Assembly: GCA_001896885.1 (NCBI GenBank) | Contig: MKRJ01000011.1 | Coordinates: forward strand, 275,663-339,662 | DNA length: 64,000 nucleotides | Direction of reading: 5' to 3' | Source of the DNA: Rhizobiales bacterium 65-79 | Lineage (GTDB): Bacteria > Pseudomonadota > Alphaproteobacteria > Rhizobiales > Rhizobiaceae | Shown here: positions 24,593 through 33,686 of the stretch, one piece after another | How the letters are laid out: each line of letters opens with the position of its first letter | Numbering within the stretch: position 1 is the first letter of the stretch | The notes under the pieces: generated by a model | Told to the model about the DNA's origin: nothing | The model's input: only the letters and a program-made list of their open reading frames with translations | The model's database searches: none | Program-made: the position numbers and the translations under genes

Positions 24593-24766
24593 GTGGTCAC
24601 CGAGTTTGCGCGTCGAGACGGCATTGAGGACATTGCCGAAGCTGCGTTCGAAGCGGCCCTGATGCATATCGACGACGAGAGCCATGCGGCCGACCGACTG
24701 ATGGTTGCCCATCACGCCAACTACCGTGGAGATGCTGCGATCGTTGTCGATCTTCTCTCTGGTTAG
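24593..24766 (+). CDS. Hypothetical small protein
   Basis: A 57-residue frame (GTG start) reading VVTEFARRDGIEDIAEAAFE, then ALMHIDDESHAADRLMVAHH and ending VVDLLSG. It has balanced, helix-forming composition and ends 14 bases before the next gene, which suggests an operon. The start is uncertain and there is no clear ribosome site. Family unknown. Confidence 0.35.
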   Translation: MVTEFARRDGIEDIAEAAFEAALMHIDDESHAADRLMVAHHANYRGDAAIVVDLLSG

Positions 24767-24780
24767 TGTGGCGGAGGATC

Positions 24781-25062
24781 ATGGCCACGCGCAGTCTCCT
24801 CGATGCCATCGACATTCCGGGGCGGTCGATGACGATGACCTGGCACAATGGCCAATACATACGCCAAGAGCATGCCGCAGAAGATGTTGCCGCGTGGCGT
24901 GACTACCTTGTCGAGGAACTCGCTTGGATCGAGGCATCCTGCGAGGTTCGACCCGTTGTGGCTCTCGATCATCTGAGTGAGATCGCCGTGATGATTAATC
25001 AGTCGTTCGGCACCCACGTTCTAGATGCCGCCAACATTGACATACCATCCAGCTCGGGCTGA
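24781..25062 (+). CDS. Hypothetical small protein
   Basis: A 93-residue protein starting MATRSLLDAIDIPGRSMTMT and containing AAEDVAAWRDYLVEELAWIE. It is acidic, predicted helical and without membrane segments. GGAGG directly precedes the ATG. I do not recognise the family. It is convergent with the HlyD gene, whose stop lies four bases away. Confidence 0.5.
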   Translation: MATRSLLDAIDIPGRSMTMTWHNGQYIRQEHAAEDVAAWRDYLVEELAWIEASCEVRPVVALDHLSEIAVMINQSFGTHVLDAANIDIPSSSG

Positions 25063-25065
25063 GCA

Positions 25066-26085
25066 TTATTCTGTTTTGCGTGCCCAACACAGTCCAAACG
25101 CACATCCGGTGATCGAGACTTTCTGAGATACCGCGAAGGGACTATTGCTGGAGAGCTGAATACGTACGAGTCTTGAGCGATCGCGTGGGCGGAACATATT
25201 CTGGAATTCATCCGGGAGTGCGGCAGCGACATCGAGTATCTTTTCGACACGACCCGAAGCGGCTTCGGCGCCACTGCGCACATTCACCGCCATGCCTTCC
25301 CGTATTGAAAACAGATAGCTGTCGGGCAGGTAGGCCAGGATGTAGGTCTTGCCGCCATTTATCTGCATGAGCTGATCGCCGAAACGGACAATCTGGCCTG
25401 GGATCGGAACCTTGGCGTCTATGGTTCCGGCAACGGCAGCGCGGACATTGCCGTCGTCGTAGATGGCGATGAGCTTGGCCAGGGCGCCCGCCGAGCGCGA
25501 GCGCGACTGCTCCAGAAGGGCCAGTTCATTGGTGGTCGATTCGCGTTCGCTGAGAAGGTCCGCTACTCTCTCGGCAGCCTGGAGGTTGCCTTTCAAAGCA
25601 TCATCTTTTGAAAGGGCGGACACTAACCCCTTGCCGGACACAGAGTCGAAACGGGTCAAGGTATATTTCGTCTCTCGTTCGGTTCGTTCGGCTAGTGGCA
25701 TGATGGTGCTGATCGAGGTGAGCTTGCTTTGCAATTGCCCCTGCCTTACGGATAATTCGCCGTCGCGAAGCGCCAAGTCGGCGATCTCCTTGACCATGTC
25801 GAAGGACTCGATCCGCATTAGCGATGTGCCTGGCTCGACTCGGTCGCCTTCCTTGACGAAGACTTGCGTGATCTTGCCGGGATAACTGGCATCGACCGCC
25901 TGCCGGTCCGTGAGTACGATGCCGTCGAGCGACAGGACAAACATATCGCCGACCAGATAGTAGCCAAGACTGCACAAGAAGGCGCCCAGCAGGGCTAGAT
26001 AGACCGTGCGGCCTATGCGTGCTGAGCCGGCGCGTTGCTGAGAACCGAGATTGTCGATCCGGACGTTTTTGTGGATGTACTTCAC
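25066..26085 (-). CDS. HlyD-type membrane fusion protein of a polysaccharide operon
   Basis: A 339-residue protein with one N-terminal membrane helix (about 27-47). A lipoyl/barrel-sandwich hybrid motif follows (VDASYPGKITQVFVKEGDRVEPGTSL), then a coiled-coil stretch (about 100-200), the second half of the hybrid (VRAAVAGTIDAKVPIPGQIV) and a beta-barrel domain. Such periplasmic adaptors pair with ABC exporters or, as in Alg44, with glycan synthases. Here the upstream gene is a family 2 glycosyltransferase, so it probably helps move the glycan through the periplasm. It is the last gene of a three-gene operon. Confidence 0.85.
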   Translation of the reverse strand: MKYIHKNVRIDNLGSQQRAGSARIGRTVYLALLGAFLCSLGYYLVGDMFVLSLDGIVLTDRQAVDASYPGKITQVFVKEGDRVEPGTSLMRIESFDMVKEIADLALRDGELSVRQGQLQSKLTSISTIMPLAERTERETKYTLTRFDSVSGKGLVSALSKDDALKGNLQAAERVADLLSERESTTNELALLEQSRSRSAGALAKLIAIYDDGNVRAAVAGTIDAKVPIPGQIVRFGDQLMQINGGKTYILAYLPDSYLFSIREGMAVNVRSGAEAASGRVEKILDVAAALPDEFQNMFRPRDRSRLVRIQLSSNSPFAVSQKVSITGCAFGLCWARKTE

Positions 26086-26101
26086 GTGGATTCCCTCAAG
26101 G

Positions 26102-27370
26102 TCACCAAGGGCGCTGCAAACGCACTTTCAGCGGCGTGTAGTTATCGCGATGTGAACCTGAAAACACCCATTCATCGATATAGGCAACGAGACGGACTGG
26201 CCGCATCACGTAAGTCATGAACAGCGAATAGCCTGGAAGAAACGGCAGATTTCGCCAAAAGACACTCCGTCCCGTGGTCCACGCCGATATAGCGAGCATA
26301 ATGGCGTCCAGCGTGAACAGGCCGATCTGCATGCCGATCAAAATGGCCGCGGCGAATGCCCCGAACTGGGCAACGAGCCAAACCAGATAGATCGGGAAAA
26401 TGGCCGCCCCGAGCACGTTGAATAGAAGGAAGTCCCATTGATGGAAGGCTTCGGCCGCATCAAATTCCCGTCCGAAGGGATTCAGAAGCCGCCGGTGCTT
26501 GCGATAGCGCAGCCAAACGGCATCACGCTCCCAACGAAGTCGCTGCCGGATGTATTGATAAGCATTGGTTGGTACGTCGGTGTAGCAGATGGCGTCCTGT
26601 GCATAGGCGATGCGCCAGCCGGCCTGCCGCAGGCGAAGCGTCACGTCGAGATCCTCGCCGCCGCCCACGTCGAAGCCGCCTACGGCCTGCAATGCGTTCC
26701 TGCGAAAGGCGCCGAATGCTCCGGAAGCGCACGCCACTTGGTCCATCGCCTGACTTATCCGCTTGCCGACGGAGATCGACTGCAGATATTCGATTTCTTG
26801 GAATTGCGCTATGACACTGACATGCGCGTTGCGGGGCGCGATGTCGCCGCAGACCGCGCCGACCGAAGGATCCGCGAACGGCCGCAACAGGTTTTCAAGC
26901 GCAAACCGGTCGAACGAGCAATCGCAGTCGACATTGACGATGATGTCGCCGCCAGCGGACCGGCAGGCAAGATTGATCCCGCTCGATTTCCCACCCCGGA
27001 TATCCGTGGTCATAATCGACTGGGCAAGCCCTTGGCACACCAGTGTACGAGCCACATCGCTCATCCTGTCAGTCGATCCGTCGCTGACGATCACGATCTC
27101 GAAATCGCTGAAAGACTGCTCCCTAAGGGAGCGTACGCATGCTTCCAGCGAATCCTGCTCGTTGTGGCCAACGAGGATCACACTGACGCTAGCCGTAACG
27201 TCGGTATTAGCCTTAGCCGGCTCGGCTTGAAACCTGCATGTCAACCCTGCGGCAAGAAATGGTAAGACATAACGCGGCAATTCAAATATCAGCGTGTACC
27301 AGAATATCGCCACAAGACTGCGGGAAGACTGGGCAAGCAGGAACGCCAGGCCGAGATCGATGTCGTTCAA
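26102..27370 (-). CDS. Membrane glycosyltransferase family 2 (processive synthase-like)
   Basis: A 422-residue enzyme. An N-terminal membrane segment (about 18-42) precedes a GT-A domain with SVSVILVGHNEQDSLEACVR, the DCD nucleotide-sugar/metal motif (148-150), GED (238-240) and QRLRW (276-280). Three to four C-terminal membrane helices follow. D,D,D/E,Q-x-x-R-W with flanking helices is the layout of processive synthases such as hyaluronan, chitin, PgaC and cellulose synthases; the sugar is not predictable. Its ATG overlaps the upstream stop by ATGA (27370-27367), so it is cotranslated with the TackOD1 gene. Confidence 0.88.
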   Translation of the reverse strand: MNDIDLGLAFLLAQSSRSLVAIFWYTLIFELPRYVLPFLAAGLTCRFQAEPAKANTDVTASVSVILVGHNEQDSLEACVRSLREQSFSDFEIVIVSDGSTDRMSDVARTLVCQGLAQSIMTTDIRGGKSSGINLACRSAGGDIIVNVDCDCSFDRFALENLLRPFADPSVGAVCGDIAPRNAHVSVIAQFQEIEYLQSISVGKRISQAMDQVACASGAFGAFRRNALQAVGGFDVGGGEDLDVTLRLRQAGWRIAYAQDAICYTDVPTNAYQYIRQRLRWERDAVWLRYRKHRRLLNPFGREFDAAEAFHQWDFLLFNVLGAAIFPIYLVWLVAQFGAFAAAILIGMQIGLFTLDAIMLAISAWTTGRSVFWRNLPFLPGYSLFMTYVMRPVRLVAYIDEWVFSGSHRDNYTPLKVRLQRPW

Positions 27371-28737
27371 GGAAGCGCCCGCTTGAACGATGTCGCCAAG
27401 CGAATGCGGGGTGAAAGATCTTCGCTTAGCGAGTTCTGGCCTTGCGCCAGCAGCCTATCGATGTCCGTACCGACTCTTTCACCGGTATCGTCCAGCAATA
27501 GATAGTCCGCAGTTTCACCAGGATAGATAGTTCCTCTACCGGCAAGGAAGTTTGCTAGGTTTTCAAGGAAGAGGGCTCGCAAGCGTTCAAATACCGGCTC
27601 GCCCCGCGCCTGCGTAATACTTTGCCGTGCCCCGTAGCGAACTTCGGCCACGGCCAGGTTCGATCCCGCGGTAGCTTGCATAGCCTGCAATTGCCTCAGA
27701 TCAGCGACCAATGCCTGCGGCAGGCCCTTGATAGCGAAGCTGTCGACTGGCTTAGTCAGGGCCGCAACAGCTTCGGCGGTTAGCGCGTAAGCGTGGACAT
27801 CAGCCCGCTTGACGGTATCGCCATCAGCATGAGTGCTACAGTCCAGGCAAACGAAGCCAACAGCCGGCTCCGAGGTGGTTCGGTTGCAATCGCTACAAAT
27901 CTGTGTCTGGCCCGGTTTGTCGTAGTCCTTACCGTAATTCCGCAACTGTACGCTACATTTTGGGCATATAAGGAGATTTCCCTGTCTGAACTCAGCTTCG
28001 GGTCTAAGTGTGGCGCAGCGATAGTGATGAATGAGCGATGCCTGACGCAGCTCCGGTGAACGGCATGCGTTGCATTCTTCCCGCACCGAAAGACGGCGTG
28101 AGCCGCATCTGGCGCATTCGTGAAGACGGTCAAAGAAGGTCCGCTTCATATAATGCTGCCGGCATAGGCTTTCTGCCAGTGGTACCGTATGTTCCGCTGA
28201 TGGGAATCCCGGATAGCATATGCCCCCCGTCGTCTCGGCACATCGGATCGGCGTGAGTTGGCGTGCTGAAACGAAAGCCTGCGCAAGCAGGCGTGTCTGC
28301 GGATCAAGCGACGCCCGCACAAAAGGGCTGAGCCCTTCGCGCCGTCCACGAAATTCCAGGATACATCTTGCCGTCTCGATCCAGCTTGCCTGATCCATCA
28401 GATCGAAATGCACATCGGCGAAATGCTTGGCTCTGCCGCCAATATCAATGACAGGCAAAAGTGATAACGGGATGTGATCGCGTAGATTGTGGAGTGGTGC
28501 GCTACGTCGTTGTTCCGCTAGTACGACAGCGTCGGGATCGCTTGCCACAGCCGTGTCGAAAAGCTTGCTATAGACGGCCGAGAATGGCACCACTTTTCGT
28601 GGAAACCACTCTACGCTGGGCTTCTCCGAAAGACCGACACTGCGCCAAACGGCTAGACAGCGCTCGACAATATTCTCGCTTTGAGCCGGCTCGAGAATAG
28701 CGGCCGAGCCATCAGAGCCGCTGTACACTTCTAACAT
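27367..28737 (-). CDS. TackOD1-domain protein (cysteine-rich output domain)
   Basis: A 456-residue soluble protein. Cys pairs at 208/211 (CARC), 222/225 (CNAC), 258/261 (CPKC), 281/284 (CSDC) and 297/300 (CLDC) form a zinc-ribbon-rich central region matching the TackOD1 (Thaumarchaeal output domain 1) family, named as a putative output module of signalling proteins. The N-terminal 190 residues are of unknown fold and include DAVVLAEQRRS...DHIPLSLLPVIDIGG, somewhat like a degenerate receiver. The first gene of an operon with a glycan synthase, it is a plausible regulator of that enzyme. Confidence 0.75.
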   Translation of the reverse strand: MLEVYSGSDGSAAILEPAQSENIVERCLAVWRSVGLSEKPSVEWFPRKVVPFSAVYSKLFDTAVASDPDAVVLAEQRRSAPLHNLRDHIPLSLLPVIDIGGRAKHFADVHFDLMDQASWIETARCILEFRGRREGLSPFVRASLDPQTRLLAQAFVSARQLTPIRCAETTGGICYPGFPSAEHTVPLAESLCRQHYMKRTFFDRLHECARCGSRRLSVREECNACRSPELRQASLIHHYRCATLRPEAEFRQGNLLICPKCSVQLRNYGKDYDKPGQTQICSDCNRTTSEPAVGFVCLDCSTHADGDTVKRADVHAYALTAEAVAALTKPVDSFAIKGLPQALVADLRQLQAMQATAGSNLAVAEVRYGARQSITQARGEPVFERLRALFLENLANFLAGRGTIYPGETADYLLLDDTGERVGTDIDRLLAQGQNSLSEDLSPRIRLATSFKRALP

Positions 28738-28950
28738 TTTCCACCTTAAACTGCATCATGCAGTGGATACAATCACATAACGCGTCCTGCACGAGGCATG
28801 GCGCGCGTTCACTCTGTGTTGTCTGGAAAAGGGACTGTTCCCTTGTTAATCCGCAGTTCGACGGATTCCTGAATTGACCCCTTCGGTTTGTCACCGCGTG
28901 CAGCCCTGTCACGCAAAGGCCATTTTGCACTAGTTATGGTTGCAAGACCG
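28738..28950. promoter_or_regulatory. Upstream region of the TackOD1-GT2-HlyD operon
   Basis: About 210 AT-richer bases before the TackOD1 start, including a short dyad GCATCATGC (about 28752-28760). The operon promoter should lie here; no sigma factor consensus stands out. No gene is seen. Confidence 0.35.
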
Positions 28951-28989
28951 TTAATGGCGAACGAAGTCGGCTTCGTTGCCTGATTTCAA

Positions 28990-29106
28990 CGACTTGCAGT
29001 GCCGATCGGCATCCGGAACCCACACTGATTCAACACTCGTTTGGAAGGCATTAGCGGTCCGATCACCGCCCATTCCTCGTCCGTCAGACCGATCCGCTCG
29101 CCGAAA
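28990..29106 (-). pseudogene. IS5-family transposase, N-terminal remnant
   Basis: Reading leftward, codons give GERIGLTDEEWAVIGPLMPS then KRVLNQCGFRMPIG before a stop. LTDEEWAVIGPLMP is the conserved start of IS5 (IS427-group) transposases. Only about 35 codons are left, so this is a fragment. Confidence 0.65.
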
Positions 29107-29283
29107 GCTGTCTCCAACCGCAAGCCTTGAATTAAAACCGGATCCCGCAGTCAACCTTTGTCCACGAGCGCTAGTCCAGCCGATTGAGCAGGTTGAAGAT
29201 GAGAGCGCAGTCAGTCAGTCTTTCAATCTCGTCAGCACCTCCATCTGGAGGATGGCGACCTAAAGAACTCTGTCATCCAGCCT

Positions 29284-29466
29284 TTGAGCCGCAGCGTGCG
29301 CAAGCTGCTCGATTCTGGCCTGACGGTTCTTCTTTTCGAGCAGAACGCCAAGCTGACATGCTCGGTCTCAGATCGCATCTATATAGTGGCGGCGGGACAG
29401 GTCAGGCATCGGGACAGGGCCGATCGGATCTTGTCAAATCCAGAGCTGATCGAACACCTCGTGTGA
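29284..29466 (+). pseudogene. Branched-chain amino acid ABC ATPase (LivF), C-terminal remnant
   Basis: The frame LRSVRKLLDSGLTVLLFEQN, then KLTCSVSDRIYIVAAGQVRH and ending NPELIEHLV, matches the H-loop region and C-terminus of LivF (normally LLVEQNV...SDR-YVL--G). The switch histidine and everything before it are absent. It is an isolated fragment with no transporter neighbours. Confidence 0.65.
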
Positions 29467-29496
29467 GCCGGCCCTTCGATTTAATATGTCGCTAGT

Positions 29497-29592
29497 TAGA
29501 GCATGTCTCTCAGAAGTGGGGACTGCTTTCGGGATATGACATGCGTAAAATCAAAAAGGCTGAAGCGCACGGAGCCAATCTGAAGGATCGCG
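29497..29592. repeat. RIME-like rhizobial palindromic element (degenerate)
   Basis: GCATGTC (29501-29507) pairs with GACATGC (29538-29544) around an AGAAGTGGGGACTGCTTTCG loop. The sequence is followed by AAAATCAAAAAGGCTGAAGC, close to the intergenic palindromes common in rhizobial genomes (GCATGTC...TTTCGGGAT...GACATGC). Confidence 0.55.
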
Positions 29593-29839
29593 ACGTGCTT
29601 TAAATTAGTTAGATTTCTGAGCGATGCTCTTTCGATTCAGGACCATCATTGGCGCTGCCTTATCTGCCAATTGAGGTGACGGTGTTCTCTTATATCTACG
29701 CGCTAAGCCGCTCGCCAGTGGGCCTTGCTGTTCCGCGTCGGCTGGCGGATATAATCATGAGCGCGTTACAGAAGCCACCAACGTCCTCGTCGAGATCGTT
29801 AGGGAGCAGCCGGATCAGGTCGGCTTTGCCGTTCCCCCG

Positions 29840-29955
29840 AGGTGGTGGTTAAACGCTTCTTCGCCTAGATTAACCGCAACAGACGGCTCGCGAAAGACTT
29901 CGAACCAACCGTCAATTACGCAGCCGCATTCATCGATACCGCGACATCGCCGACA
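29840..29955 (+). pseudogene. IS5-family transposase, C-terminal remnant
   Basis: The frame reads VVKRFFA, a stop, then INRNRRLAKDFEPTVNYAAA and FIDTAT. This is the RFFARINRNRRLAKDFE-T end of IS5-type DDE transposases with an in-frame stop. Together with the N-terminal piece near 29050 it brackets the livF and palindrome fragments. Confidence 0.65.
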
Positions 29956-29959
29956 TCGC

Positions 29960-30325
29960 TTACGCGGGCTTGTAGGCGACCGCCTCGATCTCGACCTTAA
30001 TGTCGGCCATAAGCCGCGATTCCACCGTGGTGCGGGCCGGAGGGTTGTGGGCGAAACGCTGGCCGTAGATCCTGTTGAAGACGGTGAAGTCGCGTGCATC
30101 GTCGAGCCAGACGGTTGTCTTTACAACATCGGCAAGCGTACAGCCGGCGAGTCCGAGCGCCGCCTCGATGTTGGAGATCACCTGCTCGGTCTGCTCGGCA
30201 ATGGCGCCCTTGACCAGAAGCCCGTCGGCGCCGACCGGGGTCTGACCGGATACGAAGATGAAGTCGCCGGCGCGAACGGCGGGAGAAAGGGGAACGCCGG
30301 CCTTGCCGAAACACTGCTTTGTCAT
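29960..30325 (-). CDS. ridA: RidA-family enamine/imine deaminase
   Basis: A 121-residue protein with RidA/YjgF features: GVPLSPAVRAGDFIFVSGQT, EQTEQVISNIEAAL, DVVKTTVWLDDARDF and the signature PARTTVESRLMADIKVEIEAVA with the substrate-binding Arg98. RidA hydrolyses reactive enamines released by PLP enzymes. The gene is divergent from the D-threonine-aldolase-like PLP enzyme at 30623, which fits that role. AAGGAAA lies seven bases before the ATG, and the much longer upstream open frame is rejected. Confidence 0.88.
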   Translation of the reverse strand: MTKQCFGKAGVPLSPAVRAGDFIFVSGQTPVGADGLLVKGAIAEQTEQVISNIEAALGLAGCTLADVVKTTVWLDDARDFTVFNRIYGQRFAHNPPARTTVESRLMADIKVEIEAVAYKPA

Positions 30326-30622
30326 GCTGTTCTTTCCTTCAGATTCCGATTTCCAAGCGAGATGCACGATGCTTTCGGTTAGTGCAATAAATTTGACATT
30401 CGATATCTGCTCGATGTCGGGATGGAAATCTGGAAACGAACCATCGGGCTCGGGCGCTTGGAACACCGTGGGTTGAGAATGTAAAATCTCATATTTCTGC
30501 TTGGGAGGGCAATGTGAAGGCGCGAAAGATAATGTTGCTTCGCTGCAGACGATCATCCATCCTTTCGCCGGCTGCGCCTTGAGCAAAGCGAAAGCCGTCC
30601 CCTGCAAAGGAATATCCGGGCG

Positions 30623-31681
30623 ATGAAAATCGAAGATCTCGATACACCATGCATTCTGGTCGATCGACGCATCGCGGAAGCGAACCTCGCCCGCGCGCAG
30701 GCCTATGCCGACGAACATCGTCTGCCTTTGCGCCCGCACATAAAGACCCACAAGTTGCCGCTCTTCGCCCACCGGCAGATCGAACTTGGTGCGATCGGCA
30801 TCACTTGTCAGAAGATCGGCGAGGCCGAGGTGATGGCCGATGCCGGGATCACGGATATATTCATTCCCTATAACATTCTCGGTCGGGCGAAACTCCAGCG
30901 CCTTCGGGTTCTGCACGACCGCATCACGCTTTCGGTGACGGCCGACAGCGAGACGACGGTCGCTGGCTACGGCGGCTACTTCGCCGACGCCGGCCATCCG
31001 CTGCCGGTTCTGGTCGAATGCGACACGGGTGCCGGGCGTTGTGGCGTCCAGTCGCAGCAGGAAGCGGTGGCGCTTGCGCGAAGCATCGCCTCCAGGCCGG
31101 GCCTGCGTTTCGACGGGTTGATGACCTATCCGCCGCGGGGACAACTGGCGAAGGTCAACGAATGGCTCGAAACCGCGAAGGCCGAGCTCGCCAGGGCGGG
31201 TCTGGAAGCGCGGAGGATATCCAGCGGCGGGTCCCCCGAATTCTATTCCGCCGCCGAGGTGACCGCCGCGACCGAGCATCGGCCAGGCACCTACATCTAT
31301 TCCGACCGCATGCAGGTGGAGCACGGCCTCGGCAGCCTGTCCGATTGCGCGCTCACGGTGCTCGCGACCGTCGTCAGCCGTCCGGCTCCGGATCGTGCGG
31401 TGCTCGACGCCGGTTCCAAATCGCTGGCTGCCGATCGCTGCTCGGCGCCCGGCCACGGCCATATCGTCGAATATCCGGAGGCGGTCGTGGCGAGCCTCAG
31501 CGAAGAGCATGGCGTCGTCGACCTGTCGAAATGCGTGCGCAAGCCTGAAGTCGGAGAAAGGGTCCGTGTTATTCCCAACCATGTCTGCGTGGTCTCGAAC
31601 CTGTTCGACGTCGTCCATATCAGCCAGGATGGAGAGACGGCGGAGGCGGTGAAGGTCGCCGCACGCGGGCGTGTCAGATAG
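30623..31681 (+). CDS. D-threonine aldolase/D-serine dehydratase-like PLP enzyme
   Basis: A 352-residue fold-type III PLP enzyme starting MKIEDLDTPCILVDRRIAEA. The Schiff-base lysine lies in RPHIKTHKLP (about 47-56). GTYIYSDRMQVEHG follows, and the C-terminal PNHVCVVSNLFD supplies the His/Cys pair that binds the divalent metal in D-threonine aldolase and D-serine dehydratase. The expected reaction is retro-aldol cleavage or deamination of a D-beta-hydroxy amino acid. It opens the rightward catabolic cluster and is divergent from ridA. Confidence 0.85.
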   Translation: MKIEDLDTPCILVDRRIAEANLARAQAYADEHRLPLRPHIKTHKLPLFAHRQIELGAIGITCQKIGEAEVMADAGITDIFIPYNILGRAKLQRLRVLHDRITLSVTADSETTVAGYGGYFADAGHPLPVLVECDTGAGRCGVQSQQEAVALARSIASRPGLRFDGLMTYPPRGQLAKVNEWLETAKAELARAGLEARRISSGGSPEFYSAAEVTAATEHRPGTYIYSDRMQVEHGLGSLSDCALTVLATVVSRPAPDRAVLDAGSKSLAADRCSAPGHGHIVEYPEAVVASLSEEHGVVDLSKCVRKPEVGERVRVIPNHVCVVSNLFDVVHISQDGETAEAVKVAARGRVR

Positions 31682-31870
31682 GATCTAGACGACAAGCGCG
31701 CCGCGATGAGGTTCAGTTGGCCGGTGCGGGTGGTTAGCCTGGAAGCTGCAATACGCCCCGCCATGTTCCGGCTGTGTCTTGCTCATTGAAATATGGTTTC
31801 GCTGATTGAATTCCGACGCAGTTCCCATTATGACGCCATAGTGAGCCGCATTACGCTGCCGGATGCCCTG

Positions 31871-32701
31871 ATGAGCACGAAAACCATCGCCAAAGCGGTG
31901 TCGAATAAATCCGGGGAAGAGGATGAGACCGCCAACGGTACGTTCCGGGCGATCACGCGGACGATGAATCTGCTCAGATGCCTGTCGCACCATCCCCAGG
32001 GGCTAACGTTGACGGAGCTCAGCAACGAGGCGGGGCTGCACAAGGCGACGGTATCGCGCTTCCTGAAGGCGCTCGAACATGACCGTTTCGTGACCGCGAA
32101 CGGCAAGACGTGGAAGCTCGGTTCCTCCTTCTTCGAGATCGGCACGCGCGCCATCGGCCACACCGATCTGCGCGAGATGGCCAGACCTTTCATGGAAAGC
32201 GCCTGCCATGATATCGGCGCGACGGTGCAGCTTGCGTCCCTCGTCGACGACGGGGTCGTCTACGTCGAGAAGGTCGAGCCGCTCGACCTGCCGCTTAAGA
32301 TCAATACACAGATCGGCTCGCGCCGGCCGCTCCATTGCACAGCGCTCGGCAAGGTCCTGGCCGCCTCGAGGGATTGGCCCGAGGTCGAGGCGATCCTCGC
32401 CCGAACGGGAATGCGGCAGATGACGGCTCGCTCGATCATCGATCCAATGACGCTGAAGGCCGAGCTTGAACGGGTGCACGAACAGGGATACGCGGTCGAC
32501 GATCACGAATACAATGAACTCGTCGCCTGCGTGGCGGCTCCGGTGCGCAACGCATCGGGCAACGTCATCGCCGGTCTCAGTATTTCCACCTTCGGGATCG
32601 AGGTCGACAGCCCGCGCTTCAGGATACTTGTCGAAACCTCCGTGAGCGTTGCCGGCGCGATTTCCGCTGCGTTCGGGTGGCGTGCGGACCCTGCGCGATG
32701 A
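31871..32701 (+). CDS. IclR-family transcriptional regulator
   Basis: A 276-residue protein starting MSTKTIAKAVSNKSGEEDET. An N-terminal winged HTH (ITRTMNLLRCLSHHPQGLTL then LSNEAGLHKATVSRFLKALE, about 30-85) precedes an IclR effector domain (KINTQIGSRRPLHCTALGKV; ending SVSVAGAISAAFG). It is located between the PLP enzyme and the SMP-30 gene on the same strand, and so is the likely regulator of the cluster. The ATG with the alternate 26-codon upstream extension lacks a good ribosome site, so the start is provisional. Confidence 0.87.
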   Translation: MSTKTIAKAVSNKSGEEDETANGTFRAITRTMNLLRCLSHHPQGLTLTELSNEAGLHKATVSRFLKALEHDRFVTANGKTWKLGSSFFEIGTRAIGHTDLREMARPFMESACHDIGATVQLASLVDDGVVYVEKVEPLDLPLKINTQIGSRRPLHCTALGKVLAASRDWPEVEAILARTGMRQMTARSIIDPMTLKAELERVHEQGYAVDDHEYNELVACVAAPVRNASGNVIAGLSISTFGIEVDSPRFRILVETSVSVAGAISAAFGWRADPAR

Positions 32702-32783
32702 CCGGGAGGCCGAACAACGCCGTGTCACAGGGCGCGCGTCCTGCCGGCCCACCACGCTTCGCAGCTGGCGACGGGGCAGGCTC

Positions 32784-33686
32784 GTGATTTCGGTATCAAT
32801 AGCGGTCGATCACGTCGATATCCTGGGCGAGGCGCCGGTCTGGCATGCAGGCGAGCAACGTCTCTACTGGGTGGATGCCTTCGCGCCCGCCATCCGCCGC
32901 TTCGACTGCGAAACGGGAGCGCTCGACTCGTTCGCGATGCCCACTGACATCGGCTCCTTCGTCTTCGCCGCGGACGGCAGTGTCATTGCCGGCATGCGCG
33001 GCGGCTTTTACCGTGTTCTCCTCGACCGGCGGACGGTGGCGCCGATTGCCAATCCATTGCCGCCCGACCCTCGGCTGATGCTTAACGACGGCAAATGTGA
33101 CCGCCGTGGCCGCTACTGGTGTGCCAGTGTGCATTCCGACTTCATCGGCCGGCGGGCCGAGCTCTATCGGCTCGATCCGGATCTTGCGGCCAGCCGGATG
33201 GATGGGGGCTTCATTATCGGCAACGGTATCGCGTTCTCGCCGGACGACAGCCGGATGTATCTTGCCGACAGCCGCGACGAAACGGTCTGGGTTTATGATC
33301 TCGACATCGAAAGCGGGCGGATATCCAATCGGCGTGTCTTCTTCTCCACCGCAGACATCGAAGGCCGGGTCGACGGAGCCACCTGCGACCGCGATGGCAA
33401 CTACTGGTGCGCACTCGTTCACGGCGGGGCCGTTGCCTGCATCGATCCGAGCGGCCGAATGGTCGATCGCATTGCCGTTCCGGCGAAACATCCAACAATG
33501 GTCGCCTTCGGCGGCGTCGAATTAAACCAACTCTACGTCACCAGCGCCAGTCGTCTCCTGGAACCGGAGGAACGGGCCTGCTGGCCGCATGCCGGAAAGC
33601 TCTTCCGCATCGACGGGCTTGGGGCATGCGGCCTGGCCGAACCGCTCTTCGGCGGCAACCTCTCCACATTTGAAACGGCGCCATGA
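32784..33686 (+). CDS. SMP-30/gluconolactonase-family lactone hydrolase
   Basis: A 300-residue six-bladed propeller protein starting at GTG (VISVSIAVDHVDILGEAPVW). The metal ligands of the family are present: the Glu of LGEAPVW, Asn of DGKCDRRGRYW/LMLNDGK, Asn of IIGNGIAFSPD and Asp of YLADSRDETVW. It probably opens a sugar-acid lactone. A GTG start is chosen because the upstream extension overlaps the IclR gene. Its last bases overlap the SDR start (ATGA, 33683). Confidence 0.87.
   Translation: MISVSIAVDHVDILGEAPVWHAGEQRLYWVDAFAPAIRRFDCETGALDSFAMPTDIGSFVFAADGSVIAGMRGGFYRVLLDRRTVAPIANPLPPDPRLMLNDGKCDRRGRYWCASVHSDFIGRRAELYRLDPDLAASRMDGGFIIGNGIAFSPDDSRMYLADSRDETVWVYDLDIESGRISNRRVFFSTADIEGRVDGATCDRDGNYWCALVHGGAVACIDPSGRMVDRIAVPAKHPTMVAFGGVELNQLYVTSASRLLEPEERACWPHAGKLFRIDGLGACGLAEPLFGGNLSTFETAP

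Noticed and set aside
30326..31618. Long minus-strand extension in front of ridA
   Set aside because: It covers the PLP-enzyme gene in antisense. RidA has its own ribosome site and the normal length from 30325.
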